A stretch of 7,282 nt of DNA, from contig JACRLA010000120.1 in the NCBI GenBank assembly GCA_016215145.1, positions 1-7,282 on the forward strand, given 5' to 3'. Shown here one piece after another: positions 1 through 5,628 of this stretch. How positions within the stretch are numbered: the stretch's first letter is position 1; every line of letters starts with the position of its first letter. A model generated the notes under the pieces. The model was not told the origin of the DNA and did no database searches. It was given only the letters and a program-made list of their open reading frames with translations. The DNA comes from Chloroflexota bacterium (GTDB taxonomy: Bacteria; Chloroflexota; Anaerolineae; Anaerolineales; VGOW01). The position numbers and the translations under genes were made by a program.

Positions 1-128
1 AAACTCGGAAGCGGGCTCATTCGCACCAGTGCGTTCACGGTCTTAGCTTGTCGGGCGCGCCACAACTGTACACCACTCGCGCACCTAAGTTTCTCCCACC
101 TGCGGGTCAGCCACCGCTGGATGGATTA

Positions 129-147
129 CTCGGAATGACATTTCGAG
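129..147. repeat. Near-perfect 9-bp-arm palindrome
   Basis: The sequence CTCGGAATG-A-CATTTCGAG pairs end to end over nine positions, with one G-T wobble and a one-base centre. The core CTCGGAATGACA resembles a short interspersed palindrome I recall from many environmental bacterial genomes; that recollection was not checked. A one-base loop is too tight for a normal RNA hairpin, so it may act as DNA (cruciform or protein site) or be a repeat remnant. Confidence 0.5.
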
Positions 148-180
148 CATTCACGTTAAATCCTGCAGAGCCTAATTTTC

Positions 181-205
181 CTCTGCGCTCTTTGCGAACT
201 CTGCG
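181..205. repeat. TGCG triplet repeat, copy 1
   Basis: Three 7-bp units, CTCTGCG (181-187), CTTTGCG (190-196) and CTCTGCG (199-205), recur at exactly 9-bp spacing and are followed by TTTAA. The same three-unit arrangement with the same period occurs at 6174-6198. It is intergenic in both places, so this is an interspersed element and not coding sequence. Confidence 0.6.
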
Positions 206-225
206 TTTAAGGGTTTTCCACCGCG

Positions 226-263
226 CCCCTCGACTTCGCGCACTACGTGCGCTCCGCTCGGGG
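226..263. repeat. GC-rich hairpin ahead of the DUF1028 gene
   Basis: GCGCAC (238-243) and GTGCGC (247-252) form a 6-bp perfect stem with a TAC loop. CCCC (226-229) and GGGG (260-263) can pair outside it across a poorly paired segment. The left arm contains TCGACTTCG (230-238), the reverse complement of CGAAGTCGA at 3353-3361 after the uracil-DNA glycosylase gene, so the two look like parts of one repeat family. No T-run follows, so this is not a standard terminator. It sits 26 bp before the next start codon. Confidence 0.45.
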
Positions 264-289
264 TGCTTCTATAAACAAGGATACTTATC

Positions 290-1195
290 ATGACTTTCTC
301 CATCGTCGCCTTTGATCTTAAAGAGCAAGCGTGGGGCGTGGCGGTTGCCTCAAAATTTTTGTCTGTCGGCGCGGTCGTGCCTTTCGCTCAAGCAAGTGTG
401 GGCGCGATTGCCACTCAGTCGTATGCCAACACATCGTTTGGTCCCAATGGACTCGCGTTGCTGGCAAAAGGTTGGACGGCGCAAGAGGCGTTAGATAAAT
501 TATTGGCTGATGATGACGGACGCGAGATGCGGCAGGTGGGAATTGTGGATGCGATGGGACGCGCGGCGACGTTCACCGGAAAAGAATGTTTCGCGTGGGC
601 TGGCGGCATCACCGGAGAAAATTTTGCGTGTCAGGGCAACATCTTAGTGAGTCGATCCACTGTTGAGGCGATGGCATCCGCCTTTGAAAAATCCAAAGGC
701 GAATTGGCGAACCGTTTATATGCGGCGTTGCTCGCGGGCGACAAAGCGGGCGGCGACTCGCGCGGCAAACAATCGGCGGCGCTGGTGGTGGTGAAGCCCA
801 AAGGCGGTTATGCCGGATTCAATGATCGCTATCTCGACTTGCGCGTGGATGATCATAAAGAACCTGTGCGCGAACTGGCGTCACTGTTGAAACTGCATCG
901 GTTGTATTTTGGGAAGACGGAGAAAAGCGAGAGATTGGAGATTAGAGATTCGGTGGCGAAGGAGTTACAACGAGTGATGAAGCGAACCGGAGATTACAAG
1001 GGCGCGATCAATGGCGTGTACGATGAAGGGACACGCAAAGCGTTACGCGCGTTTACGGGCAGAGAAAATTTAGAAGACAGAACATTTTTGGAAGAGGGGA
1101 TGATTGACCCGCCAGCGATGGAGTATGTGAGAGAGAGGTTTGGAGTGAAGAGGGTGACGACTAAGAAAAAGATCGGGAGACGAAAGAGGAACTAA
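290..1195 (+). CDS. DUF1028 family protein with C-terminal peptidoglycan-binding-like domain
   Basis: This 301-aa protein opens with MTFSIVAFD, the usual start of DUF1028 proteins, and keeps the family pattern of WGVAVASKF, a Q-S-Y-A-N-T-S-FGPNGLALL block and a central GNILV segment. DUF1028 fills about residues 1-210. As I recall, the family is linked to the Ntn-hydrolase fold, in which a residue just after Met1 would be the nucleophile (Thr2 here); the substrate is not known. Residues about 220-285 (KELQRVMKRTGDYKGAINGV, then an ALRAF block) match the PG_binding_2 domain often joined to DUF1028, which suggests contact with the cell wall. No signal peptide is visible. The tail is very basic (KKKIGRRKRN). 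Ribosome site AAGGA lies 8 nt before the ATG. The linker (residues 214-220) is encoded by an interspersed repeat. The Nudix gene follows 4 nt after the stop, so they probably form an operon. Confidence 0.88.
   Translation: MTFSIVAFDLKEQAWGVAVASKFLSVGAVVPFAQASVGAIATQSYANTSFGPNGLALLAKGWTAQEALDKLLADDDGREMRQVGIVDAMGRAATFTGKECFAWAGGITGENFACQGNILVSRSTVEAMASAFEKSKGELANRLYAALLAGDKAGGDSRGKQSAALVVVKPKGGYAGFNDRYLDLRVDDHKEPVRELASLLKLHRLYFGKTEKSERLEIRDSVAKELQRVMKRTGDYKGAINGVYDEGTRKALRAFTGRENLEDRTFLEEGMIDPPAMEYVRERFGVKRVTTKKKIGRRKRN
929..950 (+). repeat. 22-bp AGATT-type repeat inside coding sequence, copy 1
   Basis: The segment is built of GAGATT/AGAGATT units and encodes ERLEIRD (residues 214-220) in the linker between the two domains of the DUF1028 protein. 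It matches the reverse complement of 6203-6224 at 20 of 22 positions; the differences are unit positions 9 and 16. Both copies are read in the same phase. I infer insertion or capture of a repeat at a structurally tolerant linker. Confidence 0.65.
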
Positions 1196-1199
1196 TTGG

Positions 1200-1718
1200 A
1201 TGGGCGAACATAATGTCATCAGTTACACCCGCAACAACTTTAAATTTAAATATCGCATCGTCGGCATCGCTCTGCATAATGGGCGCGCGTTGTTACATCA
1301 ACTGGAAGGCGACAATTATTGGTCGTTCCCCGGCGGCAATGGCGAGTTTTTTGAAGAATCAGCCGAGACGTTGCGGCGCGAGATGATGGAGGAGATCAGC
1401 GAAGAGGTAAGAGTTGAGCGGTTGTTGTACGCGATCGAAAACTTTTTTGAGTTAGAGGGTTATCACTATCACGAACTTGGTTTTTACTATCTCGTCTCGT
1501 TTCCCGACGATGCGCCTGTCCTCAAACATACACTACCATTTCACGGCGTCGAACAATTTGAATTTGAAGAGCCAAAGAGATTGATCTTCCAATGGTTTCC
1601 AATTGAACAATTAAAGAAGATGGTTATGTATCCAGTATTTTTACGAACAGCGTTGAGTGATCTACCCACACAGACGCAACATATCGTCGTCAACGAGATC
1701 GATAAATCCAGCTTCTAA
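1200..1718 (+). CDS. Nudix hydrolase
   Basis: A 172-aa Nudix-fold protein that would hydrolyse a nucleoside diphosphate linked to another group, releasing a nucleotide product; the substrate cannot be read from sequence. The Nudix box spans residues 46-68: Gly46, Glu52, Arg60-Glu61, then Glu64-Glu65, the Mg-binding core. The glycine normally near the end of the box is Ser67 and the next hydrophobic position is Glu68, so the box is slightly degenerate, but every metal-binding glutamate is present. The preceding YWSFPGG segment (residues 40-46) is typical. The start is the ATG 4 nt after the DUF1028 stop, with an AGAGGA ribosome site at 1185-1190 inside the end of that gene; this spacing indicates co-transcription and possibly coupled translation. 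Length is normal for a single-domain Nudix enzyme. Roles in sanitising damaged nucleotides or recycling cofactors are both possible. Confidence 0.88.
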   Translation: MGEHNVISYTRNNFKFKYRIVGIALHNGRALLHQLEGDNYWSFPGGNGEFFEESAETLRREMMEEISEEVRVERLLYAIENFFELEGYHYHELGFYYLVSFPDDAPVLKHTLPFHGVEQFEFEEPKRLIFQWFPIEQLKKMVMYPVFLRTALSDLPTQTQHIVVNEIDKSSF

Positions 1719-1743
1719 CATCCAACTCCCGCTGTGCTACACT
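1715..1743 (+). promoter_or_regulatory. Putative extended -10 promoter for the exporter gene, likely leaderless
   Basis: TACACT (1738-1743) is preceded by TGC, giving an extended -10. CTAACA (1715-1720) lies 17 bp upstream and matches the -35 consensus at 4 of 6 positions. Transcription would begin at about 1750-1752, at or next to the GTG at 1752, and no purine-rich ribosome site precedes that GTG. This favours a leaderless mRNA. It is a consensus match only. Confidence 0.5.
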
Positions 1744-1751
1744 CTCGCCCC

Positions 1752-2630
1752 GTGACCAAAATTAAATCTCAATCGAATATCTTTCCTTACATTGCATTGC
1801 TCATCGGCATACTCGGTCTTGGCATGTCGGCGATCTTTGTGAAGTGGGCAAGTGAAGCGTCGGGCGTCGTCATCGCCTTTTATCGCGTGGGCATCGCGGC
1901 GCTGATCATGGCGATTCCATTCAGCGCAGAAGTGAAACGCAACACGACAGCGCGGCGTCCTCATTTGATTTGGGCGGTCATCGCCGGTCTGTTCTTCGCC
2001 GCCGATCTCGGCACATGGAACTATTCGGCGCAGATGACGTCGGCGGCGAACTCGACTCTGCTCGGCAACACGTCGGCGGTGTGGGTCGGGTTGGCGGCGA
2101 TGTTGATCTTCAAAGAAAAGTTGGGCGGCAAATTTTGGATCGGCATGGTGATCGCCTTTGCCGGAGTCATCTTGATCATGGGCGAAGATTTCTACACCAA
2201 GATCACGTTTGGTTTGGGAAGTTTGCTCGCATTGTTCGCCAGTTTTTTCTACGCCGGATTCTTTTTTGCCACTCAACGCGCGCGTGAAGGATTAAGTTCG
2301 CTCAGCTCGTGGTGGGTCTCTGCCGTCTCAAGCGCGGCAGCATTGCTCTTCGTCAGCCTTCTGTTCGCCCAACCGTTGATCGGGTTTACGGCGACAACAT
2401 GGTGGGTAATGATCGCCGCGGCGTTGGTCTCGCAAGTGGTGGGCTATCTGGCGATCAACTACGCCCTCGGTCATCTACCGCCGCACATCGTCTCACCAAC
2501 CATGTTGGGTCAACCGGTGATGACGGCGATCCTTGCAGCGATCATATTGAACGAAAGACTCTCGTGGATTCAGATCGGCGGGGGTGTGTTGGTGTTGTCG
2601 GGCATTTGGTTGGTGAATCAAAAGCGTTGA
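1752..2630 (+). CDS. DMT-superfamily EamA transporter
   Basis: A hydrophobic protein with about ten predicted membrane helices in two tandem EamA halves (roughly the first and second 140 residues), the architecture of drug/metabolite exporters in the inner membrane. The second half ends with the characteristic VSPTMLGQPVMTAILAA stretch, then LNERLSWIQIGGG and a final helix. The substrate (amino acid, metabolite or drug) cannot be assigned. Length, 292-298 aa, is normal. I choose GTG 1752 (MTKIKSQSN) over GTG 1734 (MLHSRPVTK) because a -10-like element overlaps 1735-1743 and would leave 1734 upstream of the transcript; neither start has a ribosome site. The stop lies in AGCGTT-G-AACGCT, a small palindrome at the edge of the CGCTGA inverted repeat. 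Confidence 0.88.
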   Translation: MTKIKSQSNIFPYIALLIGILGLGMSAIFVKWASEASGVVIAFYRVGIAALIMAIPFSAEVKRNTTARRPHLIWAVIAGLFFAADLGTWNYSAQMTSAANSTLLGNTSAVWVGLAAMLIFKEKLGGKFWIGMVIAFAGVILIMGEDFYTKITFGLGSLLALFASFFYAGFFFATQRAREGLSSLSSWWVSAVSSAAALLFVSLLFAQPLIGFTATTWWVMIAAALVSQVVGYLAINYALGHLPPHIVSPTMLGQPVMTAILAAIILNERLSWIQIGGGVLVLSGIWLVNQKR

Positions 2631-2729
2631 ACGCTGATGACGCTGGCGCAAGTGCGCGCACGCTGACAAACGCTGAAGAAAAAATAATCAGCGAAGATCA
2701 GCGTGCTTCGCATCAGCGCAATCAGCGTT
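2630..2729. repeat. 100-bp imperfect inverted repeat of CGCTGA units
   Basis: The left arm has CGCTGA-type units at 2632, 2641 (CGCTGG), 2661 and 2671. The right arm has TCAGCG at 2688, 2698, 2713 and 2722, in nearly mirrored spacing (9, 20, 10 against 9, 15, 10 reading inward). The outer ends AACGCTGAT (2630-2638) and ATCAGCGTT (2721-2729) pair perfectly. The A-rich centre (about 2677-2687) would be the loop. Transcribed, it could fold into a long imperfect hairpin and, with TTTTTT at 2734-2739, could act as a terminator for the exporter gene. That T-run ends directly at the ATG of the next gene. Confidence 0.7.
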
Positions 2730-2739
2730 CTGGTTTTTT

Positions 2740-3351
2740 ATGACTAAAAAACAAAACCTTGAAGAACTCCACAAACAAATTCGCGCGTGCGTGAAATGCA
2801 AAGAAGCGGGCTATTGGATCGCCGAAGGCGCGGTGGTGCGCGGCGTTCACAACGCGAAGGTGATGACGATTGGACAAGCGCCGGGTCCAACGGAAGCGAT
2901 TGTCAAACGACCCTTCAATGCCGGAAGCGGCAAGCGACTCTTTGCATGGTTAGGTGAAGCGGGATTCGTTGAAGAAACTTTTCGCGCGACGCAGTATATG
3001 ACTTCAATTACTAAATGCTATCCGGGAAAAGGCAAAGGGGGAGGCGGTGACCGCGTCCCATCCAAAGAGGAGCAAGAATTTTGCCGCGCTTGGCTCGATC
3101 AAGAAATCGCGTTAGTGAATCCAAAGTTGATCATCCCGATTGGGCGATTGGCGATCAGTTTATTTTTTGATATGACGTTGCCGCTCGAAAAAATTATCGG
3201 CAAGCAAATTGAGCGCGATGGGCGTATCATTATTCCATTGCCGCATCCTTCGGGCGCAAGCACTTGGCATCAGAAGGAAGCGAATCGCAAATTAGTAAAG
3301 AAAGCGATTAGGCTGATTGGGAAACAACGTGAGTTGTTAATCTTGCCCTGA
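2740..3351 (+). CDS. Uracil-DNA glycosylase family protein (4Fe-4S, family 4-like)
   Basis: This 203-aa protein would excise uracil from DNA in base excision repair. Four cysteines, Cys17 and Cys20 (CVKC), Cys93 (TKCYP) and Cys115 (EFCRAW), are placed as the iron-sulfur ligands of family 4 and 5 enzymes. The water-activating motif is GQAPGP (residues 45-50), close to the GEAPG of family 4, followed by a uracil-pocket RPFNAGSGKRLF block. The second catalytic motif is HPSGAS (169-174) in place of the usual HPSP or HPA type, a variant worth noting. Length is normal. The ATG follows a T-run directly and has no ribosome site, yet no later start would keep the CxxC pair, so the mRNA may be leaderless or depend on the upstream hairpin. 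Its stop codon lies within a CCCTGAGCGAAGTCGAA repeat. Confidence 0.85.
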   Translation: MTKKQNLEELHKQIRACVKCKEAGYWIAEGAVVRGVHNAKVMTIGQAPGPTEAIVKRPFNAGSGKRLFAWLGEAGFVEETFRATQYMTSITKCYPGKGKGGGGDRVPSKEEQEFCRAWLDQEIALVNPKLIIPIGRLAISLFFDMTLPLEKIIGKQIERDGRIIIPLPHPSGASTWHQKEANRKLVKKAIRLIGKQRELLILP

Positions 3352-3372
3352 GCGAAGTCGAAAAGTCGAAGG
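3346..3372. repeat. CCCTGAGCGAAGTCGAA-type repeat overlapping the UDG stop
   Basis: CCCTGAGCGAAGTCGAA (3346-3362) is followed by a second AAGTCGAA (3363-3370). The glycosylase stop TGA (3349-3351) is inside it, so the last two residues are repeat-encoded. Nine bases (3353-3361) recur in reverse complement at 230-238. I recall this element as common in environmental genomes, unverified. Confidence 0.5.
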
Positions 3373-3382
3373 ATAGTTAGGC

Positions 3383-3444
3383 AGTTTAAAGTTTGGAGTT
3401 TGGGTTTTTGAGATTTTGGGTTTTTAGTTTTGGTGGTTGGTTTG
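3383..3444 (+). other. C-free G/T-rich intergenic tract
   Basis: Sixty-two consecutive bases contain no cytosine and are mostly T and G. Two copies of TTTGGGTTTTT (3399-3409 and 3415-3425) lie 16 bp apart, among several GG and GGG runs. This is the gap between the UDG gene and toxin-antitoxin module 1. It could be a degenerate tandem repeat, or it could pair as a two-layer G-quadruplex on this strand. No gene is seen. Confidence 0.6.
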
Positions 3445-3459
3445 CTTTGGTAGTATCAT
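3430..3459 (+). promoter_or_regulatory. Possible promoter of toxin-antitoxin module 1
   Basis: TATCAT (3454-3459) matches the -10 consensus at 5 of 6 positions. TTGGTG (3430-3435), 18 bp upstream, matches the -35 at 3 of 6. Transcription would start near 3466, just before the leader peptide's ribosome site. The G/T-rich surroundings make chance matches likely. Confidence 0.35.
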
Positions 3460-3487
3460 TAAGGCGAAGTAGTAAGGAGATGTGAGA

Positions 3488-3526
3488 ATGAAAAACGGCG
3501 CGAAAATAAAAGGAGAACGGCTATGA
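3488..3526 (+). CDS. Putative 12-aa leader peptide of toxin-antitoxin module 1
   Basis: ATG 3488 is preceded by a strong ribosome site, TAAGGAGA (3473-3480), at 7 nt spacing. The frame reads MKNGAKIKGERL and stops with TGA at 3524-3526, overlapping the antitoxin ATG (3523) as ATGA and the next ATG (3526) as TGATG. The antitoxin's own ribosome site (AAAGGAGAA, 3508-3516) lies inside this mini-gene, so translating the leader would control access to it or couple the two starts. The peptide is basic and has no run of one amino acid that would mark a classic attenuator. It matches no family I know. The evidence is positional only. Confidence 0.45.
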   Translation: MKNGAKIKGERL

Positions 3527-3789
3527 TGACTGAACCACGCCTCATTACCCCGCAGGGGCAGATGATCGTGTTAACCCAACGGCAATATCAAAACGTTATT
3601 AGCTCGCTAGCGATCAACGCCACATCTATTATGGCACGCCCTTCGCGCGATGAGGTGCGTATACTACTTGCCGACATTATTGGAAAGTATGCTCATAAAG
3701 TTTCGCTAACACAGGCGTTACTCGAAGAACGGCGCAAAGATCGGGAACGAGAAGAAACAAAGATTCGCTACCATGCCCGACGATCTTGA
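3523..3789 (+). CDS. Putative antitoxin of PIN toxin-antitoxin module 1
   Basis: An 88-aa protein directly upstream of a PIN-domain toxin and overlapping it by 17 nt, the usual position of the VapB-type partner that blocks the toxin and represses the operon. The N-terminal part includes the segment GQMIVLTQRQYQNVI. The C-terminal half is helical and charged, with a SLTQALLEERRKDRE stretch like toxin-wrapping tails of such antitoxins. I cannot assign it confidently to the AbrB, ribbon-helix-helix or Phd DNA-binding class. ATG 3523 has a good ribosome site (AAGGAGA) about 7 nt upstream; ATG 3526 is an equally possible start. A 12-codon leader ORF ends exactly at this start. Function is inferred mainly from context. 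Confidence 0.68.
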   Translation: MMTEPRLITPQGQMIVLTQRQYQNVISSLAINATSIMARPSRDEVRILLADIIGKYAHKVSLTQALLEERRKDREREETKIRYHARRS

Positions 3790-4195
3790 ACTTCCCCCCG
3801 GCAATTATGTATTAGACACGCACGCAATCTTTGCGCTTTTACAAAAAGAGGCTGGATATGAAATTGTGGCGTCACTGATTGAGCGTGCCGCCGATGATGT
3901 GACTCTCTTCTTGAGCATCATTAATTTTGGCGAAATCGCTTATATCACCCAACGCGAGCAAGGCAAAGACCGATCAGCGCAAATTCTGGCTGATGTTCGA
4001 CGTTTGCCTATCGCTCTTTATGAATCCACAGAAACGCGCGTGTTAGCATCGGCAAATATCAAAGCACAATATGCTGTTTCATATGCCGACGCATTTGCCA
4101 TTGCATTAGCACAAGAGTTGGGTGCAACGTTAGTGTCTGGCGATCCTGAAATGAAATCTATTGAGCCGCTCGTAAAAATTTGTTGGATAAGATAA
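3773..4195 (+). CDS. PIN-domain toxin (VapC-like ribonuclease), module 1
   Basis: A 140-aa PIN protein, a Mg-dependent ribonuclease fold that in VapC toxins cuts RNA (often tRNA or rRNA). The acidic residues are in the expected places: Asp15 in YVLDTHAIFALL, Glu54 in NFGEI, Asp106 in SYADAFAIALA and Asp124 in LVSGDPE. The LDTHAIFALL start and SYADAF motif are typical of VapC. The ATG overlaps the antitoxin end by 17 nt in the +1 frame and has only a weak ribosome site, so translation is probably coupled to the antitoxin. It ends 5 nt before the aminopeptidase ATG, so that gene is probably read from the same transcript. All catalytic residues are intact, so I expect activity; the RNA target is unknown. 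Confidence 0.86.
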   Translation: MPDDLELPPGNYVLDTHAIFALLQKEAGYEIVASLIERAADDVTLFLSIINFGEIAYITQREQGKDRSAQILADVRRLPIALYESTETRVLASANIKAQYAVSYADAFAIALAQELGATLVSGDPEMKSIEPLVKICWIR

Positions 4196-4200
4196 CTAAC

Positions 4201-5628
4201 ATGAACATCACCGTCACTCAAGGCAACCTAGCCGATCAATCCGCCGCCGCGTTGGTGGTCAGTCACTTTGAAGGGCAAACGAATCCGAGCGGAGCTACGA
4301 AAGCGCTCGACGACAAAATGGGCAACGCCATTCGCGCCCTCATTGCCAGCGGAGACTTCAAAGGCAAACTCAACGAAGTCGCCGTTTTATACCCGCGCGG
4401 CGAGATTCTTTCGACGCGAGTCATCATTATCGGTTTGGGGCGGCAAGAAGATTTTAATTTGGATCGCGCTCGCCAAGTGGCGGGAGCGGCGGCGGCAAAA
4501 GCAGTGGCACTCGGCTGCCGCTCTGTTGCCAGTGAGGTGCACGGCGCGAAGACTCTCGATCACAAAGATACCGCGCGCGCCGTCGCCGAAGGAACAGAAC
4601 TCGGCGCGTATAACTTCGTCGAATACAAATCCAAAAAAGAGATCAAGGGTTTAGCCAACTTTACTTTTGTCGAGATCGATTCGACAAAACTCGCCGCCAT
4701 GCAAGACGGTGCGCGCGAAGGACAGATCATTGGCGAGTGCACCAACTTTGTGCGCGATCTCGTTAACCAACCGCCCAACGTTTGCAACCCTTCGTATCTC
4801 GCGGCGAAAGCGAATCAACTTTCGGCGGCGTTCGGTTTTAATTGCCGCACGCTCGACGTGACCGAGATGCGCGACTTGGGCATGGGCGCCATACTCGGAG
4901 TCGCCAACGGGTCGCGTGAACCGGCGCAGTTCATCATCATGGAATACTTGCCGCGAACAGATCGCGCGCCGATTGTGTTGGTGGGCAAAGGCGTGACGTT
5001 TGATACCGGCGGCTACTCGATCAAAACTGCTGAAGGCATGGCAGAGATGAAAAGCGATATGGCAGGTGCGGCGGCAGTGTTGGGCACGGTGCGCGCGGCG
5101 GCAATGCTTGAACTGCAAATTCCCGTCGTGGGTCTAGTGCCTGCATCCGAAAATATGATCAGCGGTTACGCTTATCGTCCGTCGGATGTTCTCACTGCGC
5201 TCAACGGAAAAACAATTGAAGTGACGAACACCGACGCCGAAGGACGACTCTTACTCGCCGATGCGCTCGCATATGCCAAACGATACTCACCATCGGCGGT
5301 GATCGATCTGGCGACTCTCACCGGCGCGGCGATGATCGCCTTCGGGCGCGGCGGCGCGGCGGCGATGTTCTGTGATGACGATCGCTTACGTCAACAGTTA
5401 ACGGCTGCGGGCGCCGCCTCGGGTGAGCGCGTGTGGCACATGCCTCTGTATCCCGACTATCGCGAGTGGATGAACTCCGAGGGCGATTATGACAACACTC
5501 GAACTCAAACTTCAGTTACCTACAGGTTTGGCGCGCGAAGCAGAAGCGGCAGGTTTGCTTACGCCTCAAGCAATAGAAAAATTATTGTTCGACGAAATGC
5601 GTCGCCGTCGTCTCAATCACTTATTTGA
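4201..5628 (+). CDS. Leucyl aminopeptidase (M17), 3'-truncated by toxin-antitoxin module 2
   Basis: M17 cytosolic aminopeptidases form hexamers with two metals per subunit and release N-terminal residues from peptides. The N-terminal macro-like domain is complete and the catalytic domain keeps its metal and active-site residues: Lys263 and Asp268 (VGKGVTFDTGG), Lys275, Asp286 (MKSDMAGAAAV), and Asp345, Glu347 and Arg349 in NTDAEGR. Homology ends at about residue 427 (YREWMNSE, base 5481). The final ~70 family residues (NTGG, GAITA and the WAHLDIAGTAW region) are missing. In their place, 48 unrelated residues come from reading the module 2 antitoxin in another frame. The product is probably unstable or inactive, since the lost part completes the fold. 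I start at ATG 4201 because its N-terminus matches the family; a TTG at 4180 is in frame upstream. No good ribosome site is seen. Confidence 0.85.
   Translation: MNITVTQGNLADQSAAALVVSHFEGQTNPSGATKALDDKMGNAIRALIASGDFKGKLNEVAVLYPRGEILSTRVIIIGLGRQEDFNLDRARQVAGAAAAKAVALGCRSVASEVHGAKTLDHKDTARAVAEGTELGAYNFVEYKSKKEIKGLANFTFVEIDSTKLAAMQDGAREGQIIGECTNFVRDLVNQPPNVCNPSYLAAKANQLSAAFGFNCRTLDVTEMRDLGMGAILGVANGSREPAQFIIMEYLPRTDRAPIVLVGKGVTFDTGGYSIKTAEGMAEMKSDMAGAAAVLGTVRAAAMLELQIPVVGLVPASENMISGYAYRPSDVLTALNGKTIEVTNTDAEGRLLLADALAYAKRYSPSAVIDLATLTGAAMIAFGRGGAAAMFCDDDRLRQQLTAAGAASGERVWHMPLYPDYREWMNSEGDYDNTRTQTSVTYRFGARSRSGRFAYASSNRKIIVRRNASPSSQSLI

Larger units (their letters stand above)
1..289. other. Gene-free region made of repeat fragments
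   Basis: No frame here gives a protein I can support. Frame 1 is open from base 1 to a stop at 139 and could be a gene tail, but its translation is low-complexity and unlike any family I know. The open frame beginning near 48 becomes an arginine/leucine-rich string as it crosses the repeats and is almost certainly spurious. The region contains a palindrome (129-147), three TGCG units at a 9-bp period (181-205) and a GC-rich hairpin (226-263). A TATAAA at 270-275 could be a -10 element for the next gene, but its start point would fall inside or past the AAGGA ribosome site, so I do not call it. Confidence 0.55.

Noticed and set aside
226..263. Rho-independent terminator
   Set aside because: The hairpin is GC-rich but no T-run follows, and there is no supported gene upstream.
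48..293. 81-aa open frame upstream of the DUF1028 gene
   Set aside because: It runs through three repeat elements, becomes arginine/leucine-rich, has no ribosome site and overlaps the DUF1028 start. No family resemblance.
1737..2276. 179-aa minus-strand open frame
   Set aside because: Antisense to the exporter gene, rich in His, Arg and Asp as expected from a mirrored membrane-protein sequence; no family features.
2630..2729. CRISPR array from recurring CGCTGA units
   Set aside because: Units are 6 bp, switch orientation at the centre and are separated by 3-14 bp; no spacer-sized intervals and no cas genes.
2309..2743. 144-aa plus-strand open frame spanning the exporter end and the CGCTGA repeat
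   Set aside because: Out of frame with the exporter, runs through repeat DNA and overlaps the UDG start; low-complexity composition.
4651..5118. 155-aa minus-strand open frame within the aminopeptidase
   Set aside because: Antisense shadow of a strongly conserved M17 coding region, His/Arg-rich without motifs.
5482..5628. Simple frameshift as the cause of aminopeptidase truncation
   Set aside because: The other two frames after 5481 give the antitoxin or an immediate stop, and no M17 C-terminal motif (NTGGR, GAITA, HLDIAG) appears downstream.
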